Positions 7,115 to 15,217 of a stretch of 64,000 nt of DNA are shown here, one piece after another. Below the pieces are notes generated by a model, which was not told the origin of the DNA, made no database searches, and saw only the letters and a program-made list of their open reading frames with translations. Where the stretch lies: positions 4,980,304 through 5,044,303 of the forward strand of contig NZ_RRCN01000001.1 in assembly GCF_003863965.1 (NCBI RefSeq), in the 5' to 3' direction. Every line of letters starts with the position of its first letter. The first letter of the stretch is position 1. Origin of the DNA: Paenibacillus oralis (lineage in GTDB: Bacteria > Bacillota > Bacilli > Paenibacillales > Paenibacillaceae). The translations under genes and the position numbers were made by a program.

Positions 7115-8470
7115 TTGAGTACGCGTCGCTTAATCAAGAACGGTTGCGTGTTGACGATGGACAGTTCTTTAGGTACCCTCCGGAAAGCCGACATTTTGAT
7201 CGAGGATTCATTGATCGTAACGATTCAAGCCGACCTTGACGTATCGGATAGTGAGGTCATTGATGCCACGGACATGATTGTTATGCCGGGATTCGTGGAC
7301 ACCCATCGTCATGTCTGGGAGTCTTTATTGCGGACTGTCGGCGCGGACTGGTCGCTGCCGGTTTATCTGCAAAACATTTATTATGGCGGAATTGGCAGCA
7401 GACTGCGGCCCGCGGACAGTTATGCCGCCAACTTGCTGGGAGCATTGGAAGCGCTTAACGCAGGGGTGACGACCGTTTTGGACTGGACGATGATTTATTC
7501 GCCCGATCATGCTGACGAACTGATACGCGGCTTACGGGATTCCGGTATTCGCGCCGTATTCGCCTATGGTGTCTCCGGTGAAACCGAATATTGGAGCCGT
7601 GACAGCCAAAAGACCTTCCCGGACGATGTGTACCGCGTCAAAAGGGAATACTTTGCTTCCGATGATCAATTGTTGACGATGGGGCTGGCGATTAGAGGTC
7701 CTGAGTTTAGCAGTTGGGAGGCAACGGTTCGAGAAATCGGGCTTGCTCGGGAACTGAATGCGCTATGCTCCATGCATATTGGGTTCGGCAACTGGGGAGC
7801 GGACGACCGCTCTGTTGAGAAGCTTTATAAAGCCGGCTTGCTCGGTCCGGATTTGAATATGGTGCACGCCAACACGATGGGCTTTGACGAATACAAGCTG
7901 CTGGCGGATGCGGGGGCCTCGCTATCCGTTACGCCGGAAGTGGAAATGATGATGGGGCACGGCTATCCCGCCACCGGGCACTTCCTTGAGAATGGCGGTA
8001 CCCCCGCGCTTGGCGTGGATGTCGTGACCTCAACCGGAGGGGACATGTTCACGCAAATGAAATTCGCGCTGCAGGCGGAGCGGGCAAGAGTGAACCAAGA
8101 TATTCTGGACTCGAAAAATATGCCAGGAGAATTGAATTTGCAGGCCGGGCAAGTGCTGCATTTTGCTACCTCGGCAGGAGCCAGGGCCATAAGATTGGAC
8201 CATAAAATCGGTATCTTGGCTCCGGGGAAAGAAGCCGACCTTATTTTGATTCGGACGACAGATTTGAACATGTTTCCCGTATCCGATCCGGTAGGCGCCG
8301 TCGTACAATTTGCCAACCCGGGCAACGTGGACTCCGTTTTTGTGGCCGGTCGTCCGCTGAAACGGCACGGGAGGCTTCTCAACGTCGACTTGAACCACGT
8401 GCGCAAACTTGCCGATGAAAGCAGAGAACATCTCTTGGCCTCATCTGCCGGCGCAAAGGAGGAATTCTAA
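7115..8470 (+). CDS. amidohydrolase / metal-dependent deaminase (cytosine-guanine deaminase, TrzA/AtzB-like)
   Basis: 451 residues of the amidohydrolase superfamily (beta/alpha barrel with a metal centre). The first metal motif is DTHRHVWES; later ligands are in SMHIGFGN and MVHANTM, and the catalytic Asp is in LGVDVVTSTGGDMF. The C-terminal composite beta domain has GKEADLILIRTTDLN and VDSVFVAGRPLKRHG. The family removes amino or chloro groups from purines, pyrimidines, triazines or related rings; I cannot fix the substrate. Start TTG 7115 is chosen because AAAGGAG sits at 7100-7105; ATG 7106 overlaps that site. It stands alone between an IS and rnhB, which it helps separate from rbgA. Confidence 0.85.
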   Translation: MSTRRLIKNGCVLTMDSSLGTLRKADILIEDSLIVTIQADLDVSDSEVIDATDMIVMPGFVDTHRHVWESLLRTVGADWSLPVYLQNIYYGGIGSRLRPADSYAANLLGALEALNAGVTTVLDWTMIYSPDHADELIRGLRDSGIRAVFAYGVSGETEYWSRDSQKTFPDDVYRVKREYFASDDQLLTMGLAIRGPEFSSWEATVREIGLARELNALCSMHIGFGNWGADDRSVEKLYKAGLLGPDLNMVHANTMGFDEYKLLADAGASLSVTPEVEMMMGHGYPATGHFLENGGTPALGVDVVTSTGGDMFTQMKFALQAERARVNQDILDSKNMPGELNLQAGQVLHFATSAGARAIRLDHKIGILAPGKEADLILIRTTDLNMFPVSDPVGAVVQFANPGNVDSVFVAGRPLKRHGRLLNVDLNHVRKLADESREHLLASSAGAKEEF

Positions 8471-8627
8471 AAGCGATTGAACAAGCTCTAAAAATGAAAA
8501 GGACTCTATACTTTTTAACCGTTTTAACCGATAAAAGATTTATCATCCGCAGGCGAGGACCAAACGCTTGATAAAACTTCCGTGACCCCTTAAGCTTAGA
8601 ACAGGGTTAAATCGTGAAGGAGGCACT

Positions 8628-9245
8628 ATGGACGATCTGTTAGTCTATGAAAAAGAGTATTGGTCCTCGCACCGTTACATAGCCGGAATCGACGAGGTCG
8701 GCCGGGGGTGTCTGTTTGGTGACGTAGTGGCTGCGGCGGTTATTCTGCCCCAGGATTTACTGCTTGAGGACGTGGATGATTCGAAAAAATTAAGCCCAAA
8801 AAAGCGGGAGAAGCTGTACGATCTCATTATGGAAAAGGCGATTGCGGTCGGAATCGGGTATGCCGATACGGCGACGATCGACCGGATCAATATCAAGCAG
8901 GCCAGCCGGTTGGCGATGAAGCGTGCGGTGGAACAACTTGACGTAGCTCCGGATTTTTTACTGGTGGATGCCGAAAAAGTGGATGTCGGCATTCCGCAGC
9001 TGGCGGTCATTAAAGGGGACGCGACAAGCCAGTCGATCGCGGCGGCCTCCATTATCGCCAAAGTGACGCGGGACCGCCTGTGCCAGGGCGAGTGGGATGC
9101 GCGTTATCCCGAATACGGCATCGCGGTACATAAAGGGTATGCAACCAAGCTGCATCGTGAGCAGCTTCAGGCTCTCGGGCCAACGCCGATGCATCGGAAA
9201 AGCTTCTTGGGCAAATTATTTGCCGAGGAGCAAACGTTGTTTTAA
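8628..9245 (+). CDS. rnhB: ribonuclease HII
   Basis: 205 residues. Cleaves the RNA strand of RNA-DNA hybrids and excises single ribonucleotides. Catalytic D22-E23 lie in GIDEVGRG, a further acid in DSKKLSPKKRE, and D114 in LLVDAEKV; SIIAKVTRD is also typical. The usual GRGPLAGPV after the first motif is GRGCLFGDV here, an unusual form but with the acids kept. ATG 8628 follows GAAGGAGGCACT. The stop codon lies inside a 17-bp-plus repeat shared with the end of yraN. In B. subtilis rnhB lies between rbgA and ylqG; only the ylqG side is kept here. Confidence 0.95.
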   Translation: MDDLLVYEKEYWSSHRYIAGIDEVGRGCLFGDVVAAAVILPQDLLLEDVDDSKKLSPKKREKLYDLIMEKAIAVGIGYADTATIDRINIKQASRLAMKRAVEQLDVAPDFLLVDAEKVDVGIPQLAVIKGDATSQSIAAASIIAKVTRDRLCQGEWDARYPEYGIAVHKGYATKLHREQLQALGPTPMHRKSFLGKLFAEEQTLF

Positions 9246-9261
9246 GAGGTTGTTCAAAAAG
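9241..9261 (+). repeat. 21-bp repeat overlapping the rnhB stop codon
   Basis: The core AGAGGTTGTTCAAAAAG, plus the preceding TTTA, is identical to 12123-12143 at the end of yraN. An inverted partner CTTTTTGAAC follows at 9274-9283. Similar sequences are common at IS or MITE ends in Bacillales. Confidence 0.7.
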
Positions 9262-9296
9262 CTGAAAACCTGACTTTTTGAACTCGCATTTTAAGC

Positions 9297-9323
9297 AACC
9301 CGCCGAAGCGATGGCGGGTTTTT
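9297..9323 (+). terminator. intrinsic terminator after rnhB
   Basis: AACCCGCC (9297-9304) pairs with GGCGGGTT (9313-9320), 8-nt loop, followed by a T run. It lies about 33 bp before the ylqG start. Confidence 0.8.
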
Positions 9324-9355
9324 CAATATAACTTTTGAAGCAAGGGGGGAGTTTC

Positions 9356-11446
9356 ATGAATATCGGACCGCTGCTGCGCAGTATGATGGGAAATGCCCAG
9401 GCGGGGGAACCCAAAACTCTGGAATTGAAAACAGGGCAGGTGGTCCGCGGAACGGTGTTGTCCGTATCCGAAAACGGTCAGGAAGCCGTCATTCAGGTAC
9501 AGGGCGTCAAGCTGCACGCTGCGCTGGAAACGCCCATGCGCCCGGGGGAAACGACTTTGCTGCAGGTTCAGCCGGAATCCAAAAACGGATTGGCGGTGCT
9601 GAGACCGATGAGTTCCCTCCCGGGCGCCGAGCTGTCGGCGGCTTCCCTGGCCAAAGCGCTGCAATCTTTGGGACTGGAGGATACGGCGACGAACCGCGAG
9701 CTGCTGCAGTTGATGCAGAAAAGCGGTTTGCCGTTGACGAAGGAGAACGTATCGCAGATTTTGCAGGTGTCCGGGCAAAAGCCGGGCGGTGTGCCGCTGT
9801 CGGAGTGGATTCAGGCTGCCGGCATCGCTTTTAGCCGGGGGCTGCCGCTGACCGGGGAGACGGTGGCGGGACTGCATCAGGCGGTGTTTGGACCGCCGCT
9901 GCACGCGTTATTGTCTTCGCTGGACGAGCAGCTTGCAAACTTCCTTAGTCAATCGGCAGGAAAACCGGACGGGACGGCCGGATCAGGCGCAAGCGGCAGA
10001 AGCGCCGGAGGAGCGGTAGTGCAAGGGCAGCAGGCTCAAGCCGGGACAAGCGCCGCCGCAATGCCGGATGCGGCACCATCCGGCTCGGGAGCGGCCTCTG
10101 CGGGCGCTGCGGCAGTTGGTACTGGAGCGGCGGGAGCTTCCGCCCAGCCGAATCAAGCGGCCGGGCTCGTTCAGATGGCGATGCGGGGAGCACTTGCCGA
10201 TGCTGCGATGGGGCAGACCCCGCAGCCGGGCAATCCGGGTGGCAGCGGCTCGGCCAGCCTGTCCGGCGGCGCTTTGGTGGCGAAGCTGCAGGCGGTGCTG
10301 GCGGAGCTGGATGTGGCCATGCTGCAGGAGGGCATGGCCGAAACGGCGCCCGGGCGAGGGACGGGCGCCGGCGGGGCTGCTCCCAGCGCGGGAACGCTGG
10401 GAGGGAGCGGTGCCGCCGCCGGAGGCGCGGCGGCAGCGCCGCAGGCGCAGGGCGAAGGGGCCGCTGGCCCTTCGCCGGCAGGCACGCGTCCCACCCCCGC
10501 GGCGGAGCCGTGGGTGGGGCGCGTGCTGAAGCTGCTCGGTGCGGAGCACGAGCAGCAGGTGCGCGCGGCCGCGCCTAGCGCAGCGGCGGCGCAGCCGGCG
10601 CAAGCGCAAGAAGCGCCGCCTGCGGCGGGCGCTTCGGCTAAGCCCGCCGGGGGCGCGGAGCACCCCGGCGGCCAGGCGCCCGGCAGCGGGCCTGCGGCGG
10701 CCGCGCCGGGCGGAGCCACAGGCAGCGCCGCGTCGCCTGTGGAAAGCCGCGCCGCGCAGGCGGACGCCCGCGCGGCAGGCGGAACGGCGCCGGCACCGGC
10801 AAACGCCGAGGAGGCGGCTGCCATGCGCAGCTCCGCCTTGGGCGGCGTCAACGCATCCGTCAACGTTTCAACCGCCCCCAATGCCACCAGCGGAGCCGCG
10901 CAAGACACGCTCAAAGGCTTGCTGCTGCAGATGGCGGTCGCCGACGATTTGCCCGCGCCACTCCAGGAAGCGGCCCGGCAACTGGTGCAGCAGCTGACCG
11001 GCCAGCAGCTGCTGCTCAATACCGACCGCACGGCGCCGTTTGCGCAGGTAACTATGTTCCTGCCCTTTTTCGGACCGGACGGCAAGCAAACCGCCTCGGT
11101 CCATATCGAATCGCGCCGCGGGCGCAAAGGCGAGCTGGACCCGGCCAACTGCCGGCTGTGGTTTGACCTGCAGATGAAGACGCTGGGCCAAATTATGGTC
11201 GACGTGCAGGTCGCCGACAAAAAGGTGCTGCTGAAAATATTCAGCGAGCAGGAAGCGACCGGCACATTTCTAGAATCCCGGCAGGAGGAAATCAGCGAAG
11301 CCTTGTCAAATGTCGGTTACCGGTTGCTGTCCATGAAGTCGGAGCCGCTGATTCCGGCGGAGAGCGAAGAAGGCGGCGCAACCGACTTTAGCCTGCCGCT
11401 GTCTTACGCCCCAAGCCCGTATAAGGGGGTGGATTACCGCGTATGA
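9356..11446 (+). CDS. ylqG: YlqG-like protein with FliK-type C-terminal domain
   Basis: 696 residues. The N-terminal part (1-200) is ordered and includes a small beta domain (LKTGQVVRGTVLSVSENGQ). Residues about 205-510 are Ala/Gly/Pro-rich low complexity encoded by extremely GC-rich DNA (10.0-10.85 kb). The last 170 residues resemble the FliK hook-length-control C-domain, with CRLWFDLQMKTLGQIMVDVQV matching the LGQV motif of FliK. ATG 9356 follows AAGGGGGGA. It overlaps ylqH by ATGA, so the two are coupled. B. subtilis has the same ylqG-ylqH pair after rnhB; function there is not firmly established. I infer a FliK-like ruler or switch role. Confidence 0.75.
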   Translation: MNIGPLLRSMMGNAQAGEPKTLELKTGQVVRGTVLSVSENGQEAVIQVQGVKLHAALETPMRPGETTLLQVQPESKNGLAVLRPMSSLPGAELSAASLAKALQSLGLEDTATNRELLQLMQKSGLPLTKENVSQILQVSGQKPGGVPLSEWIQAAGIAFSRGLPLTGETVAGLHQAVFGPPLHALLSSLDEQLANFLSQSAGKPDGTAGSGASGRSAGGAVVQGQQAQAGTSAAAMPDAAPSGSGAASAGAAAVGTGAAGASAQPNQAAGLVQMAMRGALADAAMGQTPQPGNPGGSGSASLSGGALVAKLQAVLAELDVAMLQEGMAETAPGRGTGAGGAAPSAGTLGGSGAAAGGAAAAPQAQGEGAAGPSPAGTRPTPAAEPWVGRVLKLLGAEHEQQVRAAAPSAAAAQPAQAQEAPPAAGASAKPAGGAEHPGGQAPGSGPAAAAPGGATGSAASPVESRAAQADARAAGGTAPAPANAEEAAAMRSSALGGVNASVNVSTAPNATSGAAQDTLKGLLLQMAVADDLPAPLQEAARQLVQQLTGQQLLLNTDRTAPFAQVTMFLPFFGPDGKQTASVHIESRRGRKGELDPANCRLWFDLQMKTLGQIMVDVQVADKKVLLKIFSEQEATGTFLESRQEEISEALSNVGYRLLSMKSEPLIPAESEEGGATDFSLPLSYAPSPYKGVDYRV

Positions 11447-11742
11447 GCGAACAGCCGAAGAACCGTGCGTTTAAAAAAGCGGTAGCCCTAAAGTACGATC
11501 CCGGGCAGGGCGAGGCTCCGGTCGTCGCCGCCAAAGGAAGCGGACTGCTGGCGGAGCGCATTTTGGAGACGGCGAAGGAGCACGGCATTCCCGTGCAGGA
11601 GGATGCGGCGCTCGTCGAGGTGCTTTCCAAGCTCGATTTGGACCAGCAGATCCCTGCGGAATTATACGATCTGGTGGCGGAAATTCTTACCTTTATATAC
11701 CGGTCCGACAAAATGGCGGAAAGAAGGATGTTCCTTGAATAA
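11443..11742 (+). CDS. ylqH: FlhB C-terminal-domain-like protein YlqH
   Basis: 99 residues resembling the cytoplasmic domain of FlhB after its cleavage site. AVALKYD, then AKG, AKEHG and IPAELYDLVAEILTFIYR align one to one with AVALKYD, AKG, AKEHG and IPADLFQAVAEVLAYVYR of the flhB product in this window. There are no membrane helices and no NPTH cleavage motif; NRAFKK stands in its place. It begins in the ATGA overlap with ylqG. FliK-FlhB is the export substrate-switch pair, so this looks like a second soluble pair outside the flagellar operon. Family assignment is firm; role is inferred. Confidence 0.85.
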   Translation: MSEQPKNRAFKKAVALKYDPGQGEAPVVAAKGSGLLAERILETAKEHGIPVQEDAALVEVLSKLDLDQQIPAELYDLVAEILTFIYRSDKMAERRMFLE

Positions 11743-12127
11743 CCGGGAGTTGAGCCCCATGGGCGGGGATGATCGAAAAGCGCGGGGCCGCGAGGCGGAA
11801 CAAGCCGCAAGCGATTATTTGACCGCTCTTGGCTATGCCATCTTGAAGCGAAACTGGCGTTGCCGTTCCGGCGAGCTGGATCTGGTCGCCAAAGACGGGA
11901 ACACGATCGTGATTGTGGAGGTGCGCAGCCGCAGCCATCGGGCTGCGGCTTTCGGCACGCCGGCCGAGTCGATCACGCCCCGCAAAATCAAGCAGGTCCG
12001 CGACACGGCCGCCGTGTACCTCCACCAAACCGGCCAAACCCTGGCCAATGTCCGCTTCGACGTCATCGCCGTCACGTATGGCCTTGGAGAAAAGCCAGCA
12101 GTGGAACATATCAAAAACGCTTTTTAA
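11735..12127 (+). CDS. yraN: YraN / UPF0102 family endonuclease-like protein
   Basis: 130 residues of a small conserved family with a restriction-endonuclease-like fold; its cellular role is not settled. Signatures are GREAEQAASDYLTALGY, ILKRNWRCRSGELDLVAKDG and IVIVEVRSRS, which carry the E-x-D and E-V-K/R core residues, then ITPRKIKQVRDTAAVYL and RFDVIAVTY. I chose TTG 11735 because GAAGG lies 7-8 nt upstream; ATG 11759 is an alternative. It overlaps the end of ylqH by 8 bp. The stop TAA sits inside the same repeat as the rnhB stop. It converges on comM. Confidence 0.88.
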   Translation: MNNRELSPMGGDDRKARGREAEQAASDYLTALGYAILKRNWRCRSGELDLVAKDGNTIVIVEVRSRSHRAAAFGTPAESITPRKIKQVRDTAAVYLHQTGQTLANVRFDVIAVTYGLGEKPAVEHIKNAF

Positions 12128-12143
12128 GAGGTTGTTCAAAAAG
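12123..12143 (+). repeat. second copy of the 21-bp stop-codon repeat
   Basis: Identical to 9241-9261 over 21 bp, core AGAGGTTGTTCAAAAAG, and again includes the TAA stop of the gene before it (yraN). What follows is unrelated to what follows the first copy. Confidence 0.7.
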
Positions 12144-12269
12144 TGAGCCCAGATACTTTCCAAATTTCACGCAAAAGCTCAGGACTCCCAATTGCGCGCG
12201 ATTTCCGCCAATCTATTGGATTTTTTTCCAATGAGAGGTGAGGGGATGAGAGGCAGGGGCAGCCAGCCG

Positions 12270-13859
12270 TCACCCTCTCACATCCAGCGGCCTCCGGTCC
12301 AACTGGCGGTATTGGATCGCTTCCGCGATATGCTCCGCCTGAATGGCTTGTTGGCCCTCGAGGTCGGCAATCGTCCGCGCCAGCTTGATAATGCGGTCGT
12401 AAGCCCGCATGCTGAGGCCGAGTGCCTCAAAGGAGGACTGCAGCAGCTTTCCGGCTTCGGGAGCCAGCGGGGCGAACCGCCGCAGCAGACTGCCGGATAA
12501 TTCGCTATTGCGGGAAATTTCGCAATTTTTATAACGATCCATTTGGAGCTGCTTGGCCTTAAGGACCTGCTTGCGCATCGCTTCCGAACTGAGCGGCTGC
12601 TGGTCTTCCAGCCAGCCGTTTGGCTGCGGCACTTCGATGTGCATGTCGATACGGTCCAGCAGCGGGCCGGATATCCGCTCACGGTATTGGGCGACGCGCC
12701 AGGGGGTGCAGGTACAGCGGGGAAGCGGAGACTCCGCCCCTAAGTAGCCGCAGGGACACGGATTTAACGAACCCGCCAGCAAAAAATGGGCGGGAAACGT
12801 AAACGAGGCGCGGGAGCGGCTGATGGTCACCTGCCGTTCCTCCAGCGGTTGGCGCAGCACTTCCAGCACATTCCGGGAGAACTCCGGCAATTCGTCGAGA
12901 AATAAAACCCCGTGGTGAGCCAGGCTCACTTCGCCAGGTTTCGGAATGGAGCCGCCGCCGATGAGGCCGCCCGCCGAGATCGTATGATGCGGGGAGCGAA
13001 ACGGGCGCCGTGTGATCAACCCCTGCTCCGTATCGCTTAGTTTGCCGGCGGCGCTGTAAACTTTGGTGACTTCGAGCGCTTCCTCCGGGGAAAGCGGCGG
13101 CAAAATGGAAGGCAGCCTGCGGATGAGCATCGTTTTGCCGGTTCCGGGCGGGCCGATCAGGACGATGTTGTGAAAGCCGGCGGCGGCGATCGTAAGCGCC
13201 CGTTTGATGTGGCGTTGGCCGAGCACGTCGCTGTAATTTTCCGGCGCTTCATATAACGCGTCAGCGGTTGATGGCAGCGGGCCTACTTCCAGGTGTCCCA
13301 GGGACGTTGACCGCAGCGGCGCCTTTTTTGCATCCTCTGGCCCTGCTTCTCCTTCTTTCCCTTCGGGAAAAAGTTCGTTTAAATGACGGAGCCCATATAC
13401 CCGGATTCCCTTCAGAAAGAGCGCCTCGGCGGCATTTTCCCGAGGCAGCAGCACGGAGTTGAATCCTTCCCGGCGCGCGCGGTCAACCATCGACAGCACG
13501 CCGGGAACGGGGCGCAGCGTACCGTCGAGCGAGAGCTCGCCGATAATCAGCAGCTTTTCCTCCGGCGGCAGGGCGATTTGCCCGCTGGCCGTAAGTAGCG
13601 CAAGCGCGATCGCCAGATCGAAGGCGGCACCCTCCTTGCGCAGGTCGGCAGGCGCCAAGTTAATCGTCACCCGCTGCAGCGGAAACGTAAAGCCGCAATT
13701 TTTGACCGCCGCCCGAACCCGTTCCACCGCCTCGCGGACCGCGGAATCCGGCAGACCAACGATGTTGGTTTGAGGGATGCCGCTGGACAAATCCACCTCC
13801 ACTTCGATCATCATACCGTCGATTCCGTATAAACAAGCACTGTACAATTTTCCGTACAT
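12270..13859 (-). CDS. comM: YifB/ComM-family Mg-chelatase-like AAA+ ATPase
   Basis: 529 residues. The N-terminal ChlI-like/Lon-protease-like domain (SACLYGIDGMMIEVEVDLS, IVGLPDSAVREA, GAAFDLAIALALL) is followed by an AAA+ core with Walker A GPPGTGKTM, Walker B VLFLDELPEF and a typical CPCG motif in LNPCPCGYLG. ComM promotes branch migration during natural transformation in Gram-negatives; the Firmicutes orthologue is less studied. ATG 13859 lies 9 nt after AGGGGTG. It is transcribed toward yraN. The window also holds dprA, another transformation gene, but not in the same operon. Confidence 0.92.
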   Translation of the reverse strand: MYGKLYSACLYGIDGMMIEVEVDLSSGIPQTNIVGLPDSAVREAVERVRAAVKNCGFTFPLQRVTINLAPADLRKEGAAFDLAIALALLTASGQIALPPEEKLLIIGELSLDGTLRPVPGVLSMVDRARREGFNSVLLPRENAAEALFLKGIRVYGLRHLNELFPEGKEGEAGPEDAKKAPLRSTSLGHLEVGPLPSTADALYEAPENYSDVLGQRHIKRALTIAAAGFHNIVLIGPPGTGKTMLIRRLPSILPPLSPEEALEVTKVYSAAGKLSDTEQGLITRRPFRSPHHTISAGGLIGGGSIPKPGEVSLAHHGVLFLDELPEFSRNVLEVLRQPLEERQVTISRSRASFTFPAHFLLAGSLNPCPCGYLGAESPLPRCTCTPWRVAQYRERISGPLLDRIDMHIEVPQPNGWLEDQQPLSSEAMRKQVLKAKQLQMDRYKNCEISRNSELSGSLLRRFAPLAPEAGKLLQSSFEALGLSMRAYDRIIKLARTIADLEGQQAIQAEHIAEAIQYRQLDRRPLDVRG

Positions 13860-13986
13860 AACAAAAAACACCCCTGACCCTGTATTTTCCGGCTTACAAC
13901 AAAAACCGTCTTCAGGATAAAAGGTGCTTCCTTATTATCGCATCATAAAATAATTCAATTTCGAATTGCCAAGCTTGACTTTACCG

Positions 13987-13995
13987 ATTATACCA
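13987..13995 (-). promoter_or_regulatory. extended -10 promoter for comM
   Basis: The minus strand reads TGGTATAAT, an extended -10 element, about 130 nt before the comM start. No good -35 is at standard spacing. Confidence 0.45.
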
Positions 13996-14023
13996 TACTT
14001 TAGAAATCCAAGGAAAGCTCCGC

Positions 14024-14052
14024 TTGACATCCCCAATAATATGGGTTAGTTT
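14024..14052 (+). promoter_or_regulatory. candidate sigma-A promoter for the DUF1177 operon
   Basis: Perfect TTGACA (14024-14029), 17-bp spacer, then TAGTTT (14047-14052), a weak -10. It would leave a leader of about 200 nt before the DUF1177 ATG at 14267. An open frame of 78 codons lies in that leader but has no supporting evidence. Confidence 0.5.
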
Positions 14053-14266
14053 TGGAACAAATTCAAGCGATCATTTCGGTAAATATCATAGAGTAAGCTT
14101 TTCTAACACACAAGGAAAGAAAACGCTTGATTTTGCCCGTTTTTTATTCTCCCGGGACAATAAACCGTCGGGCCTTTTGGTAGAGGAGAACATTGTGGCC
14201 GTTCTTTCGCCTGGGTTACCATTAATGAAACTGATCGACATCAGGAGCATTGGGAGGTAACGAATT

Positions 14267-15217
14267 ATGGCATTGAAACAGACATTGACGGTCATCGACG
14301 CGCTGGACAGCGCTCATGTAAATGGTGAAGCGGTAAAACAGTTGTTCTCCTCATTTCCCGGCGTTTCCGTAACGGTTCAAACCGTAACAGGGGAAAAAGG
14401 AAGCACGGATTTCATTAAAGTTGTGATCCCGGGCGCAAACGGCAAAAGCAGCGGCGGCAGCGCGCCGACGTTGGGGATTGTAGGGCGGCTTGGGGGAATT
14501 GGCGCAAGACCGAGCCGGATCGGGATTGTTTCCGACGCGGACGGCGCGGTGGCGGCAATCGCTTCGGCTTTGAAGCTGGCCGACATGCAATTGAAGGGCG
14601 ATACCCTGCCGGGAGATGTGATCGTAACGACGCACATTTGTCCCGATGCGCCAACTTTGCCGCATGAACCGGTTGACTTCATGGATTCGCCGATCGATAT
14701 TCTCACCATGAACCGCCATGAAATCGTACCGGAGATGGACGCGATTTTATCGATCGACACCACGAAAGGCAACCGCGTGATCAATCACAAAGGGATCGCC
14801 ATCTCCCCGACGGTGAAGGAAGGGTACATTCTCCGCATCAGCGAGGATCTGCTGCGAATCATGGAAATGACGACAGGGCAGTTGCCGGTCACCTTCCCGG
14901 TGACGATGCAGGACATTACGCCTTACGGGAACGATCTGTATCATATTAACTCGATTTTGCAGCCTGCCGTGGCCACGGACGCCCCGGTGGTCGGCGTCGC
15001 GATTACGGCGCAATCGGCCGTACCCGGTTGCGGGACGGGGGCCAGCCATGAAGTGGATATCGCCCAAGCGGTGCGTTTTGCGGTGGAAACGGCCAAGGAA
15101 GTGGGGAGCGGGACCTGCCGCTTCTATAGTGCCGAAGAGTTTGCACACATCACCAAACTTTACGGTTCGATGAAAGTGCTGCAAACGATGGGGAAAGAGA
15201 CGGCGGTCCAGAAATGA
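14267..15217 (+). CDS. DUF1177 family protein
   Basis: 316 residues matching the DUF1177 family by overall pattern: an N-terminal GEAVKQLFSSFPGVSVTVQTV, a central GIVGRLGGIGARP with IGIVSDADGAVAAI, TTHICPDAPTLPHEPVDFMDSPID, and a C-terminal VVGVAITAQSAVPGCGTGA. No biochemical function is established for the family that I know of. The conserved His, Asp, Cys and Gly-rich loops suggest an enzyme rather than a structural protein. It leads an operon: its stop overlaps the AroM-family start by ATGA, with a peptidase and racemase next. GGGAGGTAACGAATT precedes the ATG. I infer a step in catabolism of the compound handled by this cluster. Confidence 0.8.
   Translation: MALKQTLTVIDALDSAHVNGEAVKQLFSSFPGVSVTVQTVTGEKGSTDFIKVVIPGANGKSSGGSAPTLGIVGRLGGIGARPSRIGIVSDADGAVAAIASALKLADMQLKGDTLPGDVIVTTHICPDAPTLPHEPVDFMDSPIDILTMNRHEIVPEMDAILSIDTTKGNRVINHKGIAISPTVKEGYILRISEDLLRIMEMTTGQLPVTFPVTMQDITPYGNDLYHINSILQPAVATDAPVVGVAITAQSAVPGCGTGASHEVDIAQAVRFAVETAKEVGSGTCRFYSAEEFAHITKLYGSMKVLQTMGKETAVQK

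Noticed and set aside
6790-7239. 149-codon frame overlapping the amidohydrolase start
   Set aside because: It lacks a ribosome site, runs through the promoter and the real gene start, and shows no domain.
10171-11265. Long minus-strand and alternate-frame open stretches over ylqG
   Set aside because: The GC-extreme low-complexity DNA lacks stop codons in most frames; the Ser/Cys/Pro/Arg-rich translations are artefacts.
14024-14260. 78-codon frame upstream of DUF1177
   Set aside because: The TTG start coincides with the TTGACA promoter box, there is no ribosome binding site, and the product is unlike any family I know.
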